From Nemertoderma westbladi (taxonomy: Eukaryota > Xenacoelomorpha > Nemertodermatida > Nemertodermatidae), in contig JAUCBJ010006420.1 of the NCBI GenBank assembly GCA_032718475.1, forward strand, positions 1 through 64,000: 64,000 nucleotides of DNA, read 5' to 3'. The notes below the pieces were generated by a model. It was not told where the DNA came from, ran no database searches, and saw only the letters and a program-made list of their open reading frames with translations. Below, in pieces: positions 12,001-23,131 of this stretch (position 1 is the first letter of the stretch; every line of letters begins with the position of its first letter). Both the position numbers and the translations under genes were made by a program.

Positions 12001-15000
12001 ATGCCTGTTCACCACCATGGGTGTTCTTCCACAGTAAACCCTTCCACTCTGTTTCCTAAAGGAATGCCTGTTCACCACCATGGGTGATCTTCCACATTAA
12101 AACCTTCCACTCTGTTTGCTAAAGAAATGCCTGTTCACCACCATGGCTAATCTTCCACAGTAAACCCTTCCACTCTGTTTCGTAAAGGAATGCCTGTTCA
12201 CCACCATGGGTGATCTTCCACAGTAAACCCTTCCACTCTGTTTCCTAAAGTAATGCCTGTTCACCATCATGGATGATCTTCCACAGTAAACCCTCCACTC
12301 TGATTCCTAAAGGAATGCCTGTTCACCACAATGGGTGATCTTCCACATTAAACCCTTCCACTCTGTTTCCTAAAGGAATGCCTGTTTACCATCATGGATG
12401 ATCTTCCACAGTAAACCCTTCCACTCTGTTTCCTAAAGGAATGCCTGTTCACCACCATGGGTGATCTTCCACAGTAAACCCTTCCCCTCTGTTTCCTAAA
12501 GGAATGCCTGTTCACCACCATGGGTGATCTTCCACATTAAACCCTTCCACTATGTTTCCTAAAGAAATGCCTGTTCTCACCACCATGGGTGATCTTCCAC
12601 AGTAAACCCTTCCACTCCGTTTCGCAAAGGAATGCCTGTTCTCACACCATGGGTGATCTTCCACAGTAAACCCTTCCACTCTGTTTCCTAAAGGAATGCC
12701 TGTTCACCACCATGGGTGATCTTCCACATTAAACCCTTCCACTCTGTTTCCTAAAGGAATGCCTGTTCACCACCATGGGTGATCTTCCAGAGTAAACCCT
12801 TCCACTCCGTTTCCTAAAGGAATGCCTGTTCACAACCATGGGTGATCTTCCACATTAAACCCTTCCACTATGTTTCCTAAAGGAATGCCTGTTATCACCA
12901 CCATGGGTGATCTTCCACAGTAAACCCTTCCACTCTGTTTCATAAAGGAATGCCTGTTCACCACCATGGGGGATCTTCCATATTAAACCCTTCCACTCTG
13001 TTTTCTAAAGAAATGCCTGTTCTCACCACCATGGGTGATCTTCCACAGTAAACCCTTCCACTCCGTTTCGCAAAGGAATGCCTGTTCTCACACCATGGGT
13101 GATCTTCCACAGTAAACCCTTCCACTCTGTTTCCTAAAGGAATGCCTGTTCACCACCATGGGTGATCTTCCACATTAAATCCATCCACTCTGTTTCCTAA
13201 AGGAATGCCTGTTCACCACCATGGGTGATCTTCCACAGTAAACCCTTCCACTCTGTTTCCTAAAGGAATGCCTGTTCACCACCATGGGTGATCTTCCACA
13301 GTAAACCCTTCCACTATGTTTCGCAAAGGAATGCCTGTTCTCACACTATGGGTGATCTTCCACAGTAAATCCTTCCACTCTGTTTCGCAAAGGAATGCCT
13401 GTTCACCACCATGGGTGATCTTCCACATTAAACCCTTCCACCCTGTTTCCTAAGGGAATGCCTGTTCACCACCAAGGGTGATCTTCTAGAGTAAACCCTT
13501 CCACTCGGTTTCGCAAAGGAATGCCTGTTCACCACCATGGATAATCTTCCACAGTAAACCCTTCTACTATGTTTCCTAAAGGAATGCCTGTTCACCACCA
13601 TGGGTGATCTTCCACAGTAAACCCTTCCACTCTGTCTCCTAAAGGAATGCCTGTTCACCACCATGGTTGATCTTCCATAGTAAACCCTTCCAATCTGTTT
13701 CCTAAAGGAATGCATGTTCACCACCAAGGGTGATCTTCCACAGTAAACCCTTCCACTCTGTTTCCTAAAGGAATGCCTGTTCTCACCACCATGGGTGATC
13801 TTCCACAGTAAACCCTTCCACTCTGTTTCCTAAAGGAATGCCTGTTCAACTCCATGGGTGATCTTCCACAGTAAACCCTTCCCCTCTGCTTCCTAAAGGA
13901 ATGCCTGTTCACCACCATGGGTGATCTTCCACAGTAAACCCTTCCACTCTGTTTCCTAAAGGAATGCCTGTTCACCACCATGGGTGATCTTCCACAGTAA
14001 ACCCTTCCACTCTGTTTCCTAAAGGAATGCCTGTTTAACAACATGGGTGATCTTCCACAGTAAACCATTCCACTATGTTTCCTAAAGGAATGCCGGTTCA
14101 CCACCATGGGTGATCTTCCACAGTAAACCCTTCCACTCTGTTTCCTAAAGGAATGCCTGTTCACCACCATGGGTGATCTTCCACAGTAAACCCTTCCACT
14201 ATGTTTCGCAAAGGAATGCCTGTTCTCACACTATGGGTGATCTTCCACAGTAAATCCTTCCACTCTGTTTCGCAAAGGAATGCCTGTTCACCACCATGGG
14301 TGATCTTCCACATTAAACCCTTCCACCCTGTTTCCTAAGGGAATGCCTGTTCACCACCAAGGGTGATCTTCTAGAGTAAACCCTTCCACTCGGTTTCGCA
14401 AAGGAATGCCTGTTCACCACCATGGATAATCTTCCACAGTAAACCCTTCTACTATGTTTCCTAAAGGAATGCCTGTTCACCACCATGGGTGATCTTCCAC
14501 AGTATACCCTTCCACTCTGTTTCGTAAAGGAATGCCTGTTCACCACCATGGGTGTTCTTCCACAGTAAACCCTTCCACTCTGTTTCCTAAAGGAATGCCT
14601 GTTCACCACCATGGGTGATCTTCCACATTAAAACCTTCCACTCTGTTTGCTAAAGAAATGCCTGTTCACCACCATGGCTAATCTTCCACAGTAAACCCTT
14701 CCACTCTGTTTCGTAAAGGAATGCCTGTTCACCACCATGGGTGATCTTCCACAGTAAACCCTTCCACTCTGTTTCCTAAAGTAATGCCTGTTCACCATCA
14801 TGGATGATCTTCCACAGTAAACCCTCCACTCTGATTCCTAAAGGAATGCCTGTTCACCACAATGGGTGATCTTCCACATTAAACCCTTCCACTCTGTTTC
14901 CTAAAGGAATGCCTGTTTACCATCATGGATGATCTTCCACAGTAAACCCTTCCACTCTGTTTCCTAAAGGAATGCCTGTTCACCACCATGGGTGATCTTC

Positions 15001-16453
15001 CACAGTAAACCCTTCCCCTCTGTTTCCTAAAGGAATGCCTGTTCACCACCATGGGTGATCTTCCACATTAAACCCTTCCACTATGTTTCCTAAAGAAATG
15101 CCTGTTCTCACCACCATGGGTGATCTTCCACAGTAAACCCTTCCACTCCGTTTCGCAAAGGAATGCCTGTTCTCACACCATGGGTGATCTTCCACAGTAA
15201 ACCCTTCCACTCTGTTTCCTAAAGGAATGCCTGTTCACCACCATGGGTGATCTTCCACATTAAACCCTTCCACTCTGTTTCCTAAAGGAATGCCTGTTCA
15301 CCACCATGGGTGATCTTCCAGAGTAAACCCTTCCACTCCGTTTCCTAAAGGAATGCCTGTTCACAACCATGGGTGATCTTCCACATTAAACCCTTCCACT
15401 CTGTTTCCTAAAGGAATGCCTGTTAACACCACCATGGGTGATCTTCCACAGTAAACCCTTCCACTCTGTTTCATAAAGGAATGCCTGTTCACCACCATGG
15501 GGGATCTTCCATAATAAACCCTTCCACTCTGTTTTCTAAAGAAATGCCTGTTCTCACCACCATGGGTGATCTTCCACAGTAAACCCTTCCACTCCGTTTC
15601 GCAAAGGAATGCCTGTTCTCACACCATGGGTGATCTTCCACAGTAAACCCTTCCACTCTGTTTCCTAAAGGAATGCCTGTTCACCACCATGGGTGATCTT
15701 CCACATTAAATCCATCCACTCTGTTTCCTAAAGGAATGCCTGTTCACCACCATGGGTGATCTTCCACAGTAAACCCTTCCACTCTGTTTCCTAAAGGAAT
15801 TCCTGTTCACCACCATGGGTGATCTTCCACAGTAAACCCTTCCACTATGTTTCGCAAAGGAATGCCTGTTCTCACACTATGGGTGATCTTCCACAGTAAA
15901 TCCTTCCACTCTGTTTCGCAAAGGAATGCCTGTTCACCACCATGGGTGATCTTCCACATTAAACCCTTCCACCCTGTTTCCTAAGGGAATGCCTGTTCAC
16001 CACCAAGGGTGATCTTCTAGAGTAAACCCTTCCACTCGGTTTCGCAAAGGAATGCCTGTTCACCACCATGGATAATCTTCCACAGTAAACCCTTCTACTA
16101 TGTTTCCTAAAGGAATGCCTGTTCACCACCATGGGTGATCTTCCACAGTAAACCCTTCCACTCTGTCTCCTAAAGGAATGCCTGTTCACCACCATGGTTG
16201 ATCTTCCATAGTAAACCCTTCCAATCTGTTTCCTAAAGGAATGCATGTTCACCACCAAGGGTGATCTTCCACAGTAAACCCTTCCACTCTGTTTCCTAAA
16301 GGAATGCCTGTTCTCACCACCATGGGTGATCTTCCACAGTAAACCCTTCCACTCTGTTTCCTAAAGGAATGCCTGTTCAACTCCATGGGTGATCTTCCAC
16401 AGTAAACCCTTCCCCTCTGTTTCCTAAAGGAATGCCTGTTCACCACCATGGGT
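9007..16453. repeat. 63-bp satellite array, left part (~118 units)
   Basis: The unit contains CACTCTGTTTCCTAAAGGAA, TGCCTGTTCACCACCATGG and GTGATCTTCCACAGTAAACC and has a period of 63 bp. Units vary by single bases (CAGTAAAC/CATTAAAC, TTTCCTAAA/TTTCGCAAA) and by short insertions such as TGTTCTCACC and AAAGTCGAATG. Since 63 is 21 codons, minus-strand frames of up to 171 codons appear, but indels break them and they are not genes. A segment from about 11.9 to 14.4 kb is repeated again 2,531 bp further on. Confidence 0.97.
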
Positions 16454-16982
16454 TGTGACGGGATCTACGGATCCCGGTTTATCCGTTGGGTTTTCTATCC
16501 ACGCGTCCCCGCCGTGTGTGAAAGGTAAAAGAGTTCTGATGTTGGGTAATATGTATAAAGGTATAATAGTCTGACAGTTGATATAGTATAGTATGACACA
16601 ACAGGTAATATATAATGGCGGTAGCGGACGGTGACAGAAGTCCCCGTTCCACCCTACTGATCTGACTGAGTAAACTGAATGAATGATTACAGGTTACTGG
16701 TTATATTGCACGGTGGCCTTATTGCTACTCAATCGATGCCTTCCCCCCCTCTGATTGGTTGATACCCCTGTTGGCACCCTTTGGAGTGTTTCCCTTCACT
16801 CCCTGTGTTCTCTCTCGGTTAGGGGTTTGGCCCCTGACCCCTATTGTGTGTGTCTCCTTTGGGGCCTATTGTCCCCGTTTACTGGGCTGACACGAGGTTG
16901 ATTGGTAATCAACCTCGTGCTCCCAATATTGCTTTATGGCTCACTCTATGGGTTTGTGTTAGCGGAATTGGATAAGCTAACA
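16454..16982 (-). repeat. LTR (3' LTR of the minus-strand element)
   Basis: It is identical to the repeat at 22,603-23,131 except for two bases (C/T in the GATGCC pyrimidine run and G/A in the hairpin). It contains a 13-bp-stem hairpin at 16,891-16,919 (CACGAGGTTGATT paired with AATCAACCTCGTG), intact in this copy. Confidence 0.95.
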
Positions 16983-16984
16983 CT

Positions 16985-18608
16985 CCCCCCCATGCTATCT
17001 TCCCGGTGAGAAGATAGCATCCAACTAAAGTGCGCTACAATTCCGCTGGATCCCGATCTATTATCGGGTGTGGGGTGGGTCTATTTTTTCGGAGTCGGCT
17101 TTCCAGGCCGCTCCCTATGGGTATGATGTCACTACCCTCTGGCGTCTCGTGTCGGGCCGATCGTGCGCTTCTCTCACACAATTTTTGTTTCCCCAACACT
17201 CTCACCACTCTAACTCCGCTCTCTTACTCAACTCGCTCTTACTCTCTCCCCACACCTGAATCGCACTCTAACTCTCTCGCCAACGGCTCCTTTCACTGCC
17301 ACTCTCTAAGGCCCTGACCTCTAATGCTACCCCTGTGCTATCATACTATCTACCTACTGCTTACTAACTCTAACTATCTGACTCTACTAACTACTAACTC
17401 TTACTACTTCTGGCTCTAACTGAGAGCCTCTAACTTTCTACTGACTCTAACTCTCTACTAAGTCTAACTAACTCCCACTAACTCTCTACTTCTACTAACT
17501 CTCTTGACTCCTCTAAGTCTACCAACTCCGCTCTAGCTCTACTAACTCTACTCCACCCTTCTAACTATGTGGCGCTTGCGGTGCCCACAACCACTTACTA
17601 TCTGGCACCCTATGTGCCCTTCTACTACTCAGCTACCTCTCTAGCTCTACTACCTGGCACCCTATGTGCCTTCTCTACTCTATTCTACTACCTGGCACCC
17701 TATGTGCCCTCTCTACTCCTCTACATCCCCTTTACGTCTCATCGCCTACACGTGACGCTCTGAGTGCCGGCAGAGTGGGTACGTTAATTATGTGAACTAC
17801 TACTGACTCTACTAACTCTACTAACTCTCTTCTAACTCTACTAACTCTTTTTGTGCCCGGCACCTCTTGTGCCCGGCACCTTCTAACTCTACTAACTCTT
17901 TTTGTGCCCGGCACCTCTTGTGCCCGGCACCTTCTAACTCTACTAACTCTCTACTAACTCAACTAACTCTACTACTAACTCTTTTTGTGCCCGGCACCTC
18001 TTGTGCCCGGCACCCACCCTAATTAACATACCCTGCTCTTACATCAAACACATCATCACGCCCGTGCCCCACTAAGTTCAGCGCATTCCCTACTAACTCT
18101 AACTACGTGGCGCTTACGGTGCCCACAACCCTCTACTGCTACTACTAACACCCCTAACTAGCGGTACTACGTACCCTCTTACTACTCCTAACTCTCTCTA
18201 CTAGCTAGCGGTACAACGTACCCTCTTACTACTCTAGCTCTCTCTACTAGCTAGCGGTACTACGTACCCTCTTACTCTTACTACTCTCTAGCCGGTACTT
18301 ACGTACCCTCTAACTCTTACTCTCTAACCGGTACTTACGTACCCTCTAACTCTAACTAACTAGCGGTACTTACGTACCCTCTAACTCTTCTACTAACGGT
18401 ACTACACGTACCCTCCTACTAACTCTTCTACTAACGGTACTACACGTACCCTCCTACTAACTCTTCTACTAACGGTACTACACGTACCCTCCTACTAACT
18501 CTTCTACTAACGGTACTACACGTACCCTCCTACTAACTCTTCTACTAACGGTACTACACGTACCCTCCTACTAACTCTTCTACTAACGGTACTACACGTA
18601 CCACCCTT

Positions 18609-18670
<62 letters not shown>

Positions 18671-18700
18671 CCTAACTTCTACCTACTCTATTATTTAATT
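16985..18700 (-). repeat. Hairpin-rich tandem region between gag and the 3' LTR
   Basis: Next to the polypurine tract is an 11-bp-stem hairpin at 16,992-17,020. From 17.3 kb the DNA is a TAACTC/TACTAACTC-type repeat punctuated by short palindromes. GGCAC-n5-GTGCC occurs at about 17.6-17.7 kb, paired CCGGCAC/GTGCCCGG at 17.85-18.0 kb, GGTAC-n2/3-GTACC at about 18.16-18.38 kb, then six 38-bp units with GGTAC-n4-GTACC at 18,396-18,600, and finally (CTAA)n. There is no coding sequence. A packaging or stability role is possible but unproven. Confidence 0.75.
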
Positions 18701-18708
18701 ATTTTTAA

Positions 18709-19576
18709 TTAAATAATTATTTTATATTTTGTGCGTGGGAAGGGCGTCTCGCCCTCATTCCCACCCCCCTCAGTCCAAAACTTTGGACGACTAAAAACTC
18801 TCACGTGCCCCTTCTTCCGGTAGGCACTCTCCTGCTGCCCTCCTATACGTCCTCTGACTCTTCGCCACACTCTCTTCGGTGCTACCTTTGCTGGCCTCCC
18901 CCTTCGTATGTGCGCTGGCATTAAGGCCCTCGACGACCCCCGCTCGTCCCTCGGTATACGCGGTGTCTGCCCGTCCCATGCCCCCTCGCACTGTGTCAGC
19001 CGTGCGTGTGTATGCAACACGCCTCCTTCTACTTTCCCGACTCCCTTATGTTTGCTAATGGGTTTCTCTGCCCCTGGTTTAGTCCTTTCATATCCTCTCT
19101 CTTTCCAACACTCTCCGGATCTGTGTCCTTTTACCACACATCGATGACATAGTCCGTTTGCGTCTGTGTAGGCTACACGATCTCGTTTGGGCAACGCTTG
19201 CCAGTACTTGCAACTCCTGGTCTTGTGGGTTCCGTCCCGATGTAATTGACATTGGAATCCTGGATTATAGCGTTTCCTGTATAGTCCTTCACGTATCGCG
19301 CTTAGGTTTATATGTACCGATTTAATGTTTTGGTTGTCTAGACTCGGCCTACTGGGTATATTGGGATTGTTCTTATTTACGGTGTTATTTTCTTTCTGTC
19401 CCTGCCACGGTGTGGCCCTGCTACCAGCTAACTGTGGACTGGTAGTCCCCTGTATGGCCGCGTGTGGTGGTGACTGTCCGCACGACCTGCTCTCGTCCAG
19501 GGAGTTCGATATTCTTGCTCCTATCGGGGTATATTGTCGATATTGTGATGGGGGAATGTCACCCTGTCCCCCCCCC
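18709..19576 (-). CDS. Gag nucleocapsid part with CCHC zinc knuckle
   Basis: The frame is open from the second G9 tract to a stop at 18,709 but has no ATG before a late TTG codon at 19,194. It therefore looks like a continuation of the preceding frame (+1). It contains CQLHRDGTHKTRSC, about 20 residues, then CHRCVVKGHRSGEC, a canonical C-x2-C-x4-H-x4-C knuckle. A His/Cys cluster, a spacer, then a CCHC knuckle is the layout of BEL/Pao Gag proteins (established knowledge; the assignment here is inference). The tail is basic (RRGRPAKVAPKRVWRRVRG), fitting nucleic-acid binding. No protease motif follows. Confidence 0.7.
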
Positions 19577-21235
19577 AGCCGGTATGTTTGGTACTGGGGT
19601 TGATGTTAATACATTGGGGCCCATACGTCTATCTCCAATAACTCCCCCCTCCCCTGGATATATGTTATGTCCCTGTGTATTATAGTCATGCTGCTGTACC
19701 GATATAGGCCTACCTACCTCTCGCCTACCTACCGGTATGTACTCTGCGACTTCCGGGTTTAATCCCGTCGTTCGCGCTACCCCATCGCCTACTCTATCTC
19801 TCCCAGCATGGCCTATAATGGTATGTGCAGTAAGGCCTACAGTATGTCCTGCAGTCTGCATGTGCCCTTCCGAACCGAAGTTTATTCTTCGCGAATCTCT
19901 AATCTCCCCGCGACTACTGCACTCTCGATCGGCAGCTATATCCCGTCGGGAAGCTTCTCTCCGATCCCCTCTCCTGTTCTCGACTCTGTATTGGTACGTC
20001 TTGTACCCCTCTCTTGGCGTGCGGTGCGTTTCTCCGGGGCGACGGCAATCTCCCGAAGTTCGACCCCACTGACTCCCTAACTCCATCTCTACTGTCGACG
20101 GTCCGTTATCCGTCCTCGCACTGCTATCGTTCGTGGCGACACTTCTTCTACTATCTTCTCTTCTTCTCTTTTCTGTGTAGTATTCCGGCTCATGAGATCT
20201 CTCGTCGACCTCCCGGTTAAACTCTACTCTTCTTCTTCCCTCTTCTGATCGGGCTCGACGCTTCGTCTGCCCTCTCGCGACGTCAACCTGCCTCTCTCTA
20301 CTCGATCGCACGCCGCTGGGGATACTCGCAATCCCCCTATTACTCTCCGTCGCCGGGTGTTGCGGTTTACCTGATTCGGCCCGCGCATTATCCGCTGACG
20401 GCTGTGGGACACTCTCTGCCCCCCCTCTCTCTCTACTAACTTCTCGCGGTGGGGTGTCCGTAACCCCCCCCCACCCGCCACTTCTAACTTCACTACCTCT
20501 TACTACACTTCTACACCCCTCTTGTGGGGCATTCTCTGCCCCCCCTCTCTCGCCACTAATCTTATGTGGTGGGGCGCCCGTAGCCCCCCCCCCCCACTCG
20601 CCACATCTAACTTCACTATCTCTTACTTCGTCTCTACACCCCTCTCTAGTCGACGCACTGTCTCTACTACGGCTGGGTCTATTCACCCCCGCCTCTCTCT
20701 CTACTACTGCGTGGCCCATCAGGCCCACTTCGGGTTGGCTCAACCCCGCTACCTCCTGCCTACTAACTACGTGGCCTACCAGGCCGCCGTCGGGTTGGCT
20801 CAGCCCTGCCACTTCCTGCCTACTAACTACGTGGCCTACCAGGCCACCGTCTGCCGGGTTATGTACGTCCGACACGCTCATATTAATAGCACCATTCCCA
20901 ATATTATTTGTTAAATCAATTAAATTATTAGAATTTGAAACGGGATTATTATTTAAATTATTTAAATTACTTAGATCACTACTATTCTCTAAACTTAAAT
21001 TATTATTCGAATTATTTTGCGGGTTTGAATTGAAATTATTATTTAGAATATTTGTATTTAAATTTAAATTACTACTACCCGGTAAAATATTATTTCCTGT
21101 AATAAAGGGATTAGGGTTATTTACTACGGTACTATTAATATTAACTGCTTCTAACGTACTACTACTACCCCCCCCCGCCCATACGGCTACACCAGTTCTG
21201 GTTCTCTCGCCCGGTGTCTGTAAGTGGGGGCTCAC
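19559..21235 (-). CDS. Gag-like protein, middle frame (558 codons), continuing after a G9 tract
   Basis: This overlaps the end of the first frame and is +1 to it. After AGGGSSS it has an Asn-rich low-complexity stretch, a repeated segment (LVGHVVSRQEVAGLSQPDGG twice, then a variant), and a long Arg/Glu/Ser-rich part. It ends ...PAGGGTG-stop at a second run of nine G (C9 at 19,568-19,576). Its first Met is internal to the overlap, so independent initiation is uncertain. The simpler view is one long Gag read through both G9 tracts, or a single gene broken twice by slippage. Confidence 0.65.
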   Translation of the reverse strand: MSPHLQTPGERTRTGVAVWAGGGSSSTLEAVNINSTVVNNPNPFITGNNILPGSSNLNLNTNILNNNFNSNPQNNSNNNLSLENSSDLSNLNNLNNNPVSNSNNLIDLTNNIGNGAINMSVSDVHNPADGGLVGHVVSRQEVAGLSQPDGGLVGHVVSRQEVAGLSQPEVGLMGHAVVEREAGVNRPSRSRDSASTREGCRDEVRDSEVRCGEWGGGATGAPPHKISGERGGAENAPQEGCRSVVRGSEVRSGGWGGVTDTPPREVSRERGGAESVPQPSADNARAESGKPQHPATESNRGIASIPSGVRSSRERQVDVARGQTKRRARSEEGRRRVEFNREVDERSHEPEYYTEKRRREDSRRSVATNDSSARTDNGPSTVEMELGSQWGRTSGDCRRPGETHRTPREGYKTYQYRVENRRGDRREASRRDIAADRECSSRGEIRDSRRINFGSEGHMQTAGHTVGLTAHTIIGHAGRDRVGDGVARTTGLNPEVAEYIPVGRREVGRPISVQQHDYNTQGHNIYPGEGGVIGDRRMGPNVLTSTPVPNIPAGGGTG

Positions 21236-22442
21236 TCTCTGATATTTCCAACCGCGCCAGTTCTAGTCGGCGCTGCTCTAGTTTGGCTTGATATTGCGCA
21301 AGCCTCCCTAGCCGGGCACGCAAATCATCCCGCTCACGCTTACCCTCTATCTTTCTCTTTCGCATATTCTGCTCGCCCGACTCAACTCTCGCAATTATCT
21401 CAAGCCACGTCGCCGGCTCGTCCCCTACTCTCATCTTCCGCTCTATACACTCCTCGACTCTCTTACACTCCTCGACTCTCTTTCTATACTCTCTTAACTC
21501 CAACTCTCTTAACACCTTTAAGACGGCGGTTTTATCCCTCAGTTGCCGCTCTAAGCTTTTCTGCTTTGCCGCCGCCCTTTCTAAATCATACGCCAGATTT
21601 ATCTCCCGCACCCTTCTTTCTTTTGCGGAGGATGTAGCAGACTTATCGGTTGCGACGGACTCCCGCCCCCCCTCTGTCCTACTAACTCTCCCCCGCCTCC
21701 CGGAACTTCCTCCGACCGACGAGACCGAATCCTCGGAGTTAACCTCGGATTCGCCCTCCTGCGGTCTCTTCCAACCCACTAATTTTACTCCCCGGGCATC
21801 GACTAAGTATGGCCCTATGTACACTACACTAGGCTGCATACCCCTACATTCCCATAGTTCAACCAGTTCGTTGACAACTCCTCTCGCCCTCTCCTCGGCT
21901 AGTTCTCCCTGCCCAGAACGCACTAGGTGATCAAAGTATCTGTTCGACTCACCTAGTCCTTTCCTCAGTCTCACCTCGTCTACCTTCGCCCCCTCCTTGG
22001 CCTCTCTCAGTTGCTCCCGGGTCGCGAGGTAGGCCCGTCGAAGTCGATCAGAAACCCCGACGTCCTCGTCGCCGACCTCTCCTCTGTCTCTCCGGGTCCG
22101 ACGTCGTACCGACGGCCCCACCGTCGCCGTTCCGGTGGACCGTTCGTCGTCCTCGGCCTGTGGCTGGCCGGTGACATCGGTATGTCGACCCTCGCTCCGC
22201 GTCGACTCGTCTTTCTCTTCTCCTCCCTTCTCGTCTCCTTCCCTCGACTCGCTCTCCGGTTGTAGACGACCCCCCACATCTTGGTTCGCCGGGTTGCTCG
22301 TTGTCGACGTGGCGTCAACCCGCGTCGACGTGGTCGGCGTAGCATCGATCGGCGTCGTGGGTTCGTATCGTCTCGCCGTGGCCTCGCGGATCGTTAGATC
22401 GTCGTCCGGGGTCCGCGGCGGTGTCGTTCCTCTCTCTCTCAT
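21165..22442 (-). CDS. Gag-like protein, N-terminal frame (425 aa)
   Basis: This is the first open frame downstream of the 5' LTR leader, starting MRERGTTPPRTPDDD. It is rich in Arg, Glu and Ser. The first ~150 residues look disordered. A central part carries AYLATREQLREAKEG and LWECRGMQPSVVYIGPYLVDARG, which I do not assign to a domain. Residues ~290-400 form a likely coiled coil (ERAAAKQKSLERQLRDKTA, ELELREYRKRVEECKRVEE). It ends MGGGG-stop at a run of nine G (C9 on the plus strand, 21,168-21,176). The next frame continues without a stop if one base is skipped there. Role inferred: structural protein of the retrotransposon particle. Confidence 0.75.
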   Translation of the reverse strand: MRERGTTPPRTPDDDLTIREATARRYEPTTPIDATPTTSTRVDATSTTSNPANQDVGGRLQPESESREGDEKGGEEKDESTRSEGRHTDVTGQPQAEDDERSTGTATVGPSVRRRTRRDRGEVGDEDVGVSDRLRRAYLATREQLREAKEGAKVDEVRLRKGLGESNRYFDHLVRSGQGELAEERARGVVNELVELWECRGMQPSVVYIGPYLVDARGVKLVGWKRPQEGESEVNSEDSVSSVGGSSGRRGRVSRTEGGRESVATDKSATSSAKERRVREINLAYDLERAAAKQKSLERQLRDKTAVLKVLRELELREYRKRVEECKRVEECIERKMRVGDEPATWLEIIARVESGEQNMRKRKIEGKRERDDLRARLGRLAQYQAKLEQRRLELARLEISESEPPLTDTGRENQNWCSRMGGGG

Positions 22443-22602
22443 CGTCGTCTTTGGTAGCTGGTCGTCGCTAGCTAGGACGGTAGCTCTATTCTATCTCTGT
22501 CAGGGCAGCTGGGCGGATCTAGTTCTGTCACTGTCAGACTGTTAGGGCAGCTGCTAGGATTCTATCTCTGTCAGGGCAGCTGGGCGGATCTGATTCTGTC
22601 AC

Positions 22603-23131
22603 TGTGACGGGATCTACGGATCCCGGTTTATCCGTTGGGTTTTCTATCCACGCGTCCCCGCCGTGTGTGAAAGGTAAAAGAGTTCTGATGTTGGGTAATA
22701 TGTATAAAGGTATAATAGTCTGACAGTTGATATAGTATAGTATGACACAACAGGTAATATATAATGGCGGTAGCGGACGGTGACAGAAGTCCCCGTTCCA
22801 CCCTACTGATCTGACTGAGTAAACTGAATGAATGATTACAGGTTACTGGTTATATTGCACGGTGGCCTTATTGCTACTCAATCGATGCCTTTCCCCCCTC
22901 TGATTGGTTGATACCCCTGTTGGCACCCTTTGGAGTGTTTCCCTTCACTCCCTGTGTTCTCTCTCGGTTAGGGGTTTGGCCCCTGACCCCTATTGTGTGT
23001 GTCTCCTTTGGGGCCTATTGTCCCCGTTTACTGGGCTGACACAAGGTTGATTGGTAATCAACCTCGTGCTCCCAATATTGCTTTATGGCTCACTCTATGG
23101 GTTTGTGTTAGCGGAATTGGATAAGCTAACA
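22603..23131 (-). repeat. LTR (5' LTR of the minus-strand element)
   Basis: In element orientation it starts TGTTAGC and ends CCGTCACA, followed by GTGACAGAATCAG. I do not recognise a standard TGG-starting primer-binding site there. The leader before the first ATG contains two copies of an AGCTGCCCTGACAGAGATAG sequence. Confidence 0.95.

Larger units (their letters stand above)
16454..23131 (-). mobile_element. Young non-autonomous LTR retrotransposon encoding only Gag
   Basis: Two 529-bp direct repeats bound the element, beginning TGTGACGGG and ending GCTAACA on the plus strand. A 5-bp target duplication TGGGT lies at 16,449-16,453 and 23,132-23,136, inside the 63-bp satellite. The LTRs differ at only two bases by eye, so insertion was recent. 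The polypurine tract (GGGGGGGAG on the minus strand, 16,983-16,991) adjoins the left LTR, so the element reads on the minus strand. The 5.6-kb interior holds a Gag-like region (22.4-18.7 kb) and 1.7 kb of tandem hairpin repeats. No protease, reverse transcriptase, RNase H or integrase was found, so it must borrow these. The paired zinc-knuckle spacing resembles BEL/Pao. Confidence 0.92.

Noticed and set aside
9628-14612. Minus-strand frames encoding a 21-residue repeat (RHSFRK, VYCGRSP)
   Set aside because: They arise because the satellite unit is 63 bp; indels within units break the frame repeatedly and the same units occur out of frame, so no coding constraint is visible.
20454-21242. 262-codon plus-strand frame
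   Set aside because: It is antisense to the Gag coding region and made of low-complexity Leu/Pro/Ser sequence; the minus strand has the zinc knuckle and the LTR/polypurine polarity.
22583-22602. Primer-binding site next to the 5' LTR
   Set aside because: The sequence after the LTR (GTGACAGAATCAG in element orientation) does not match a tRNA 3' end that I recognise, so I did not annotate one.
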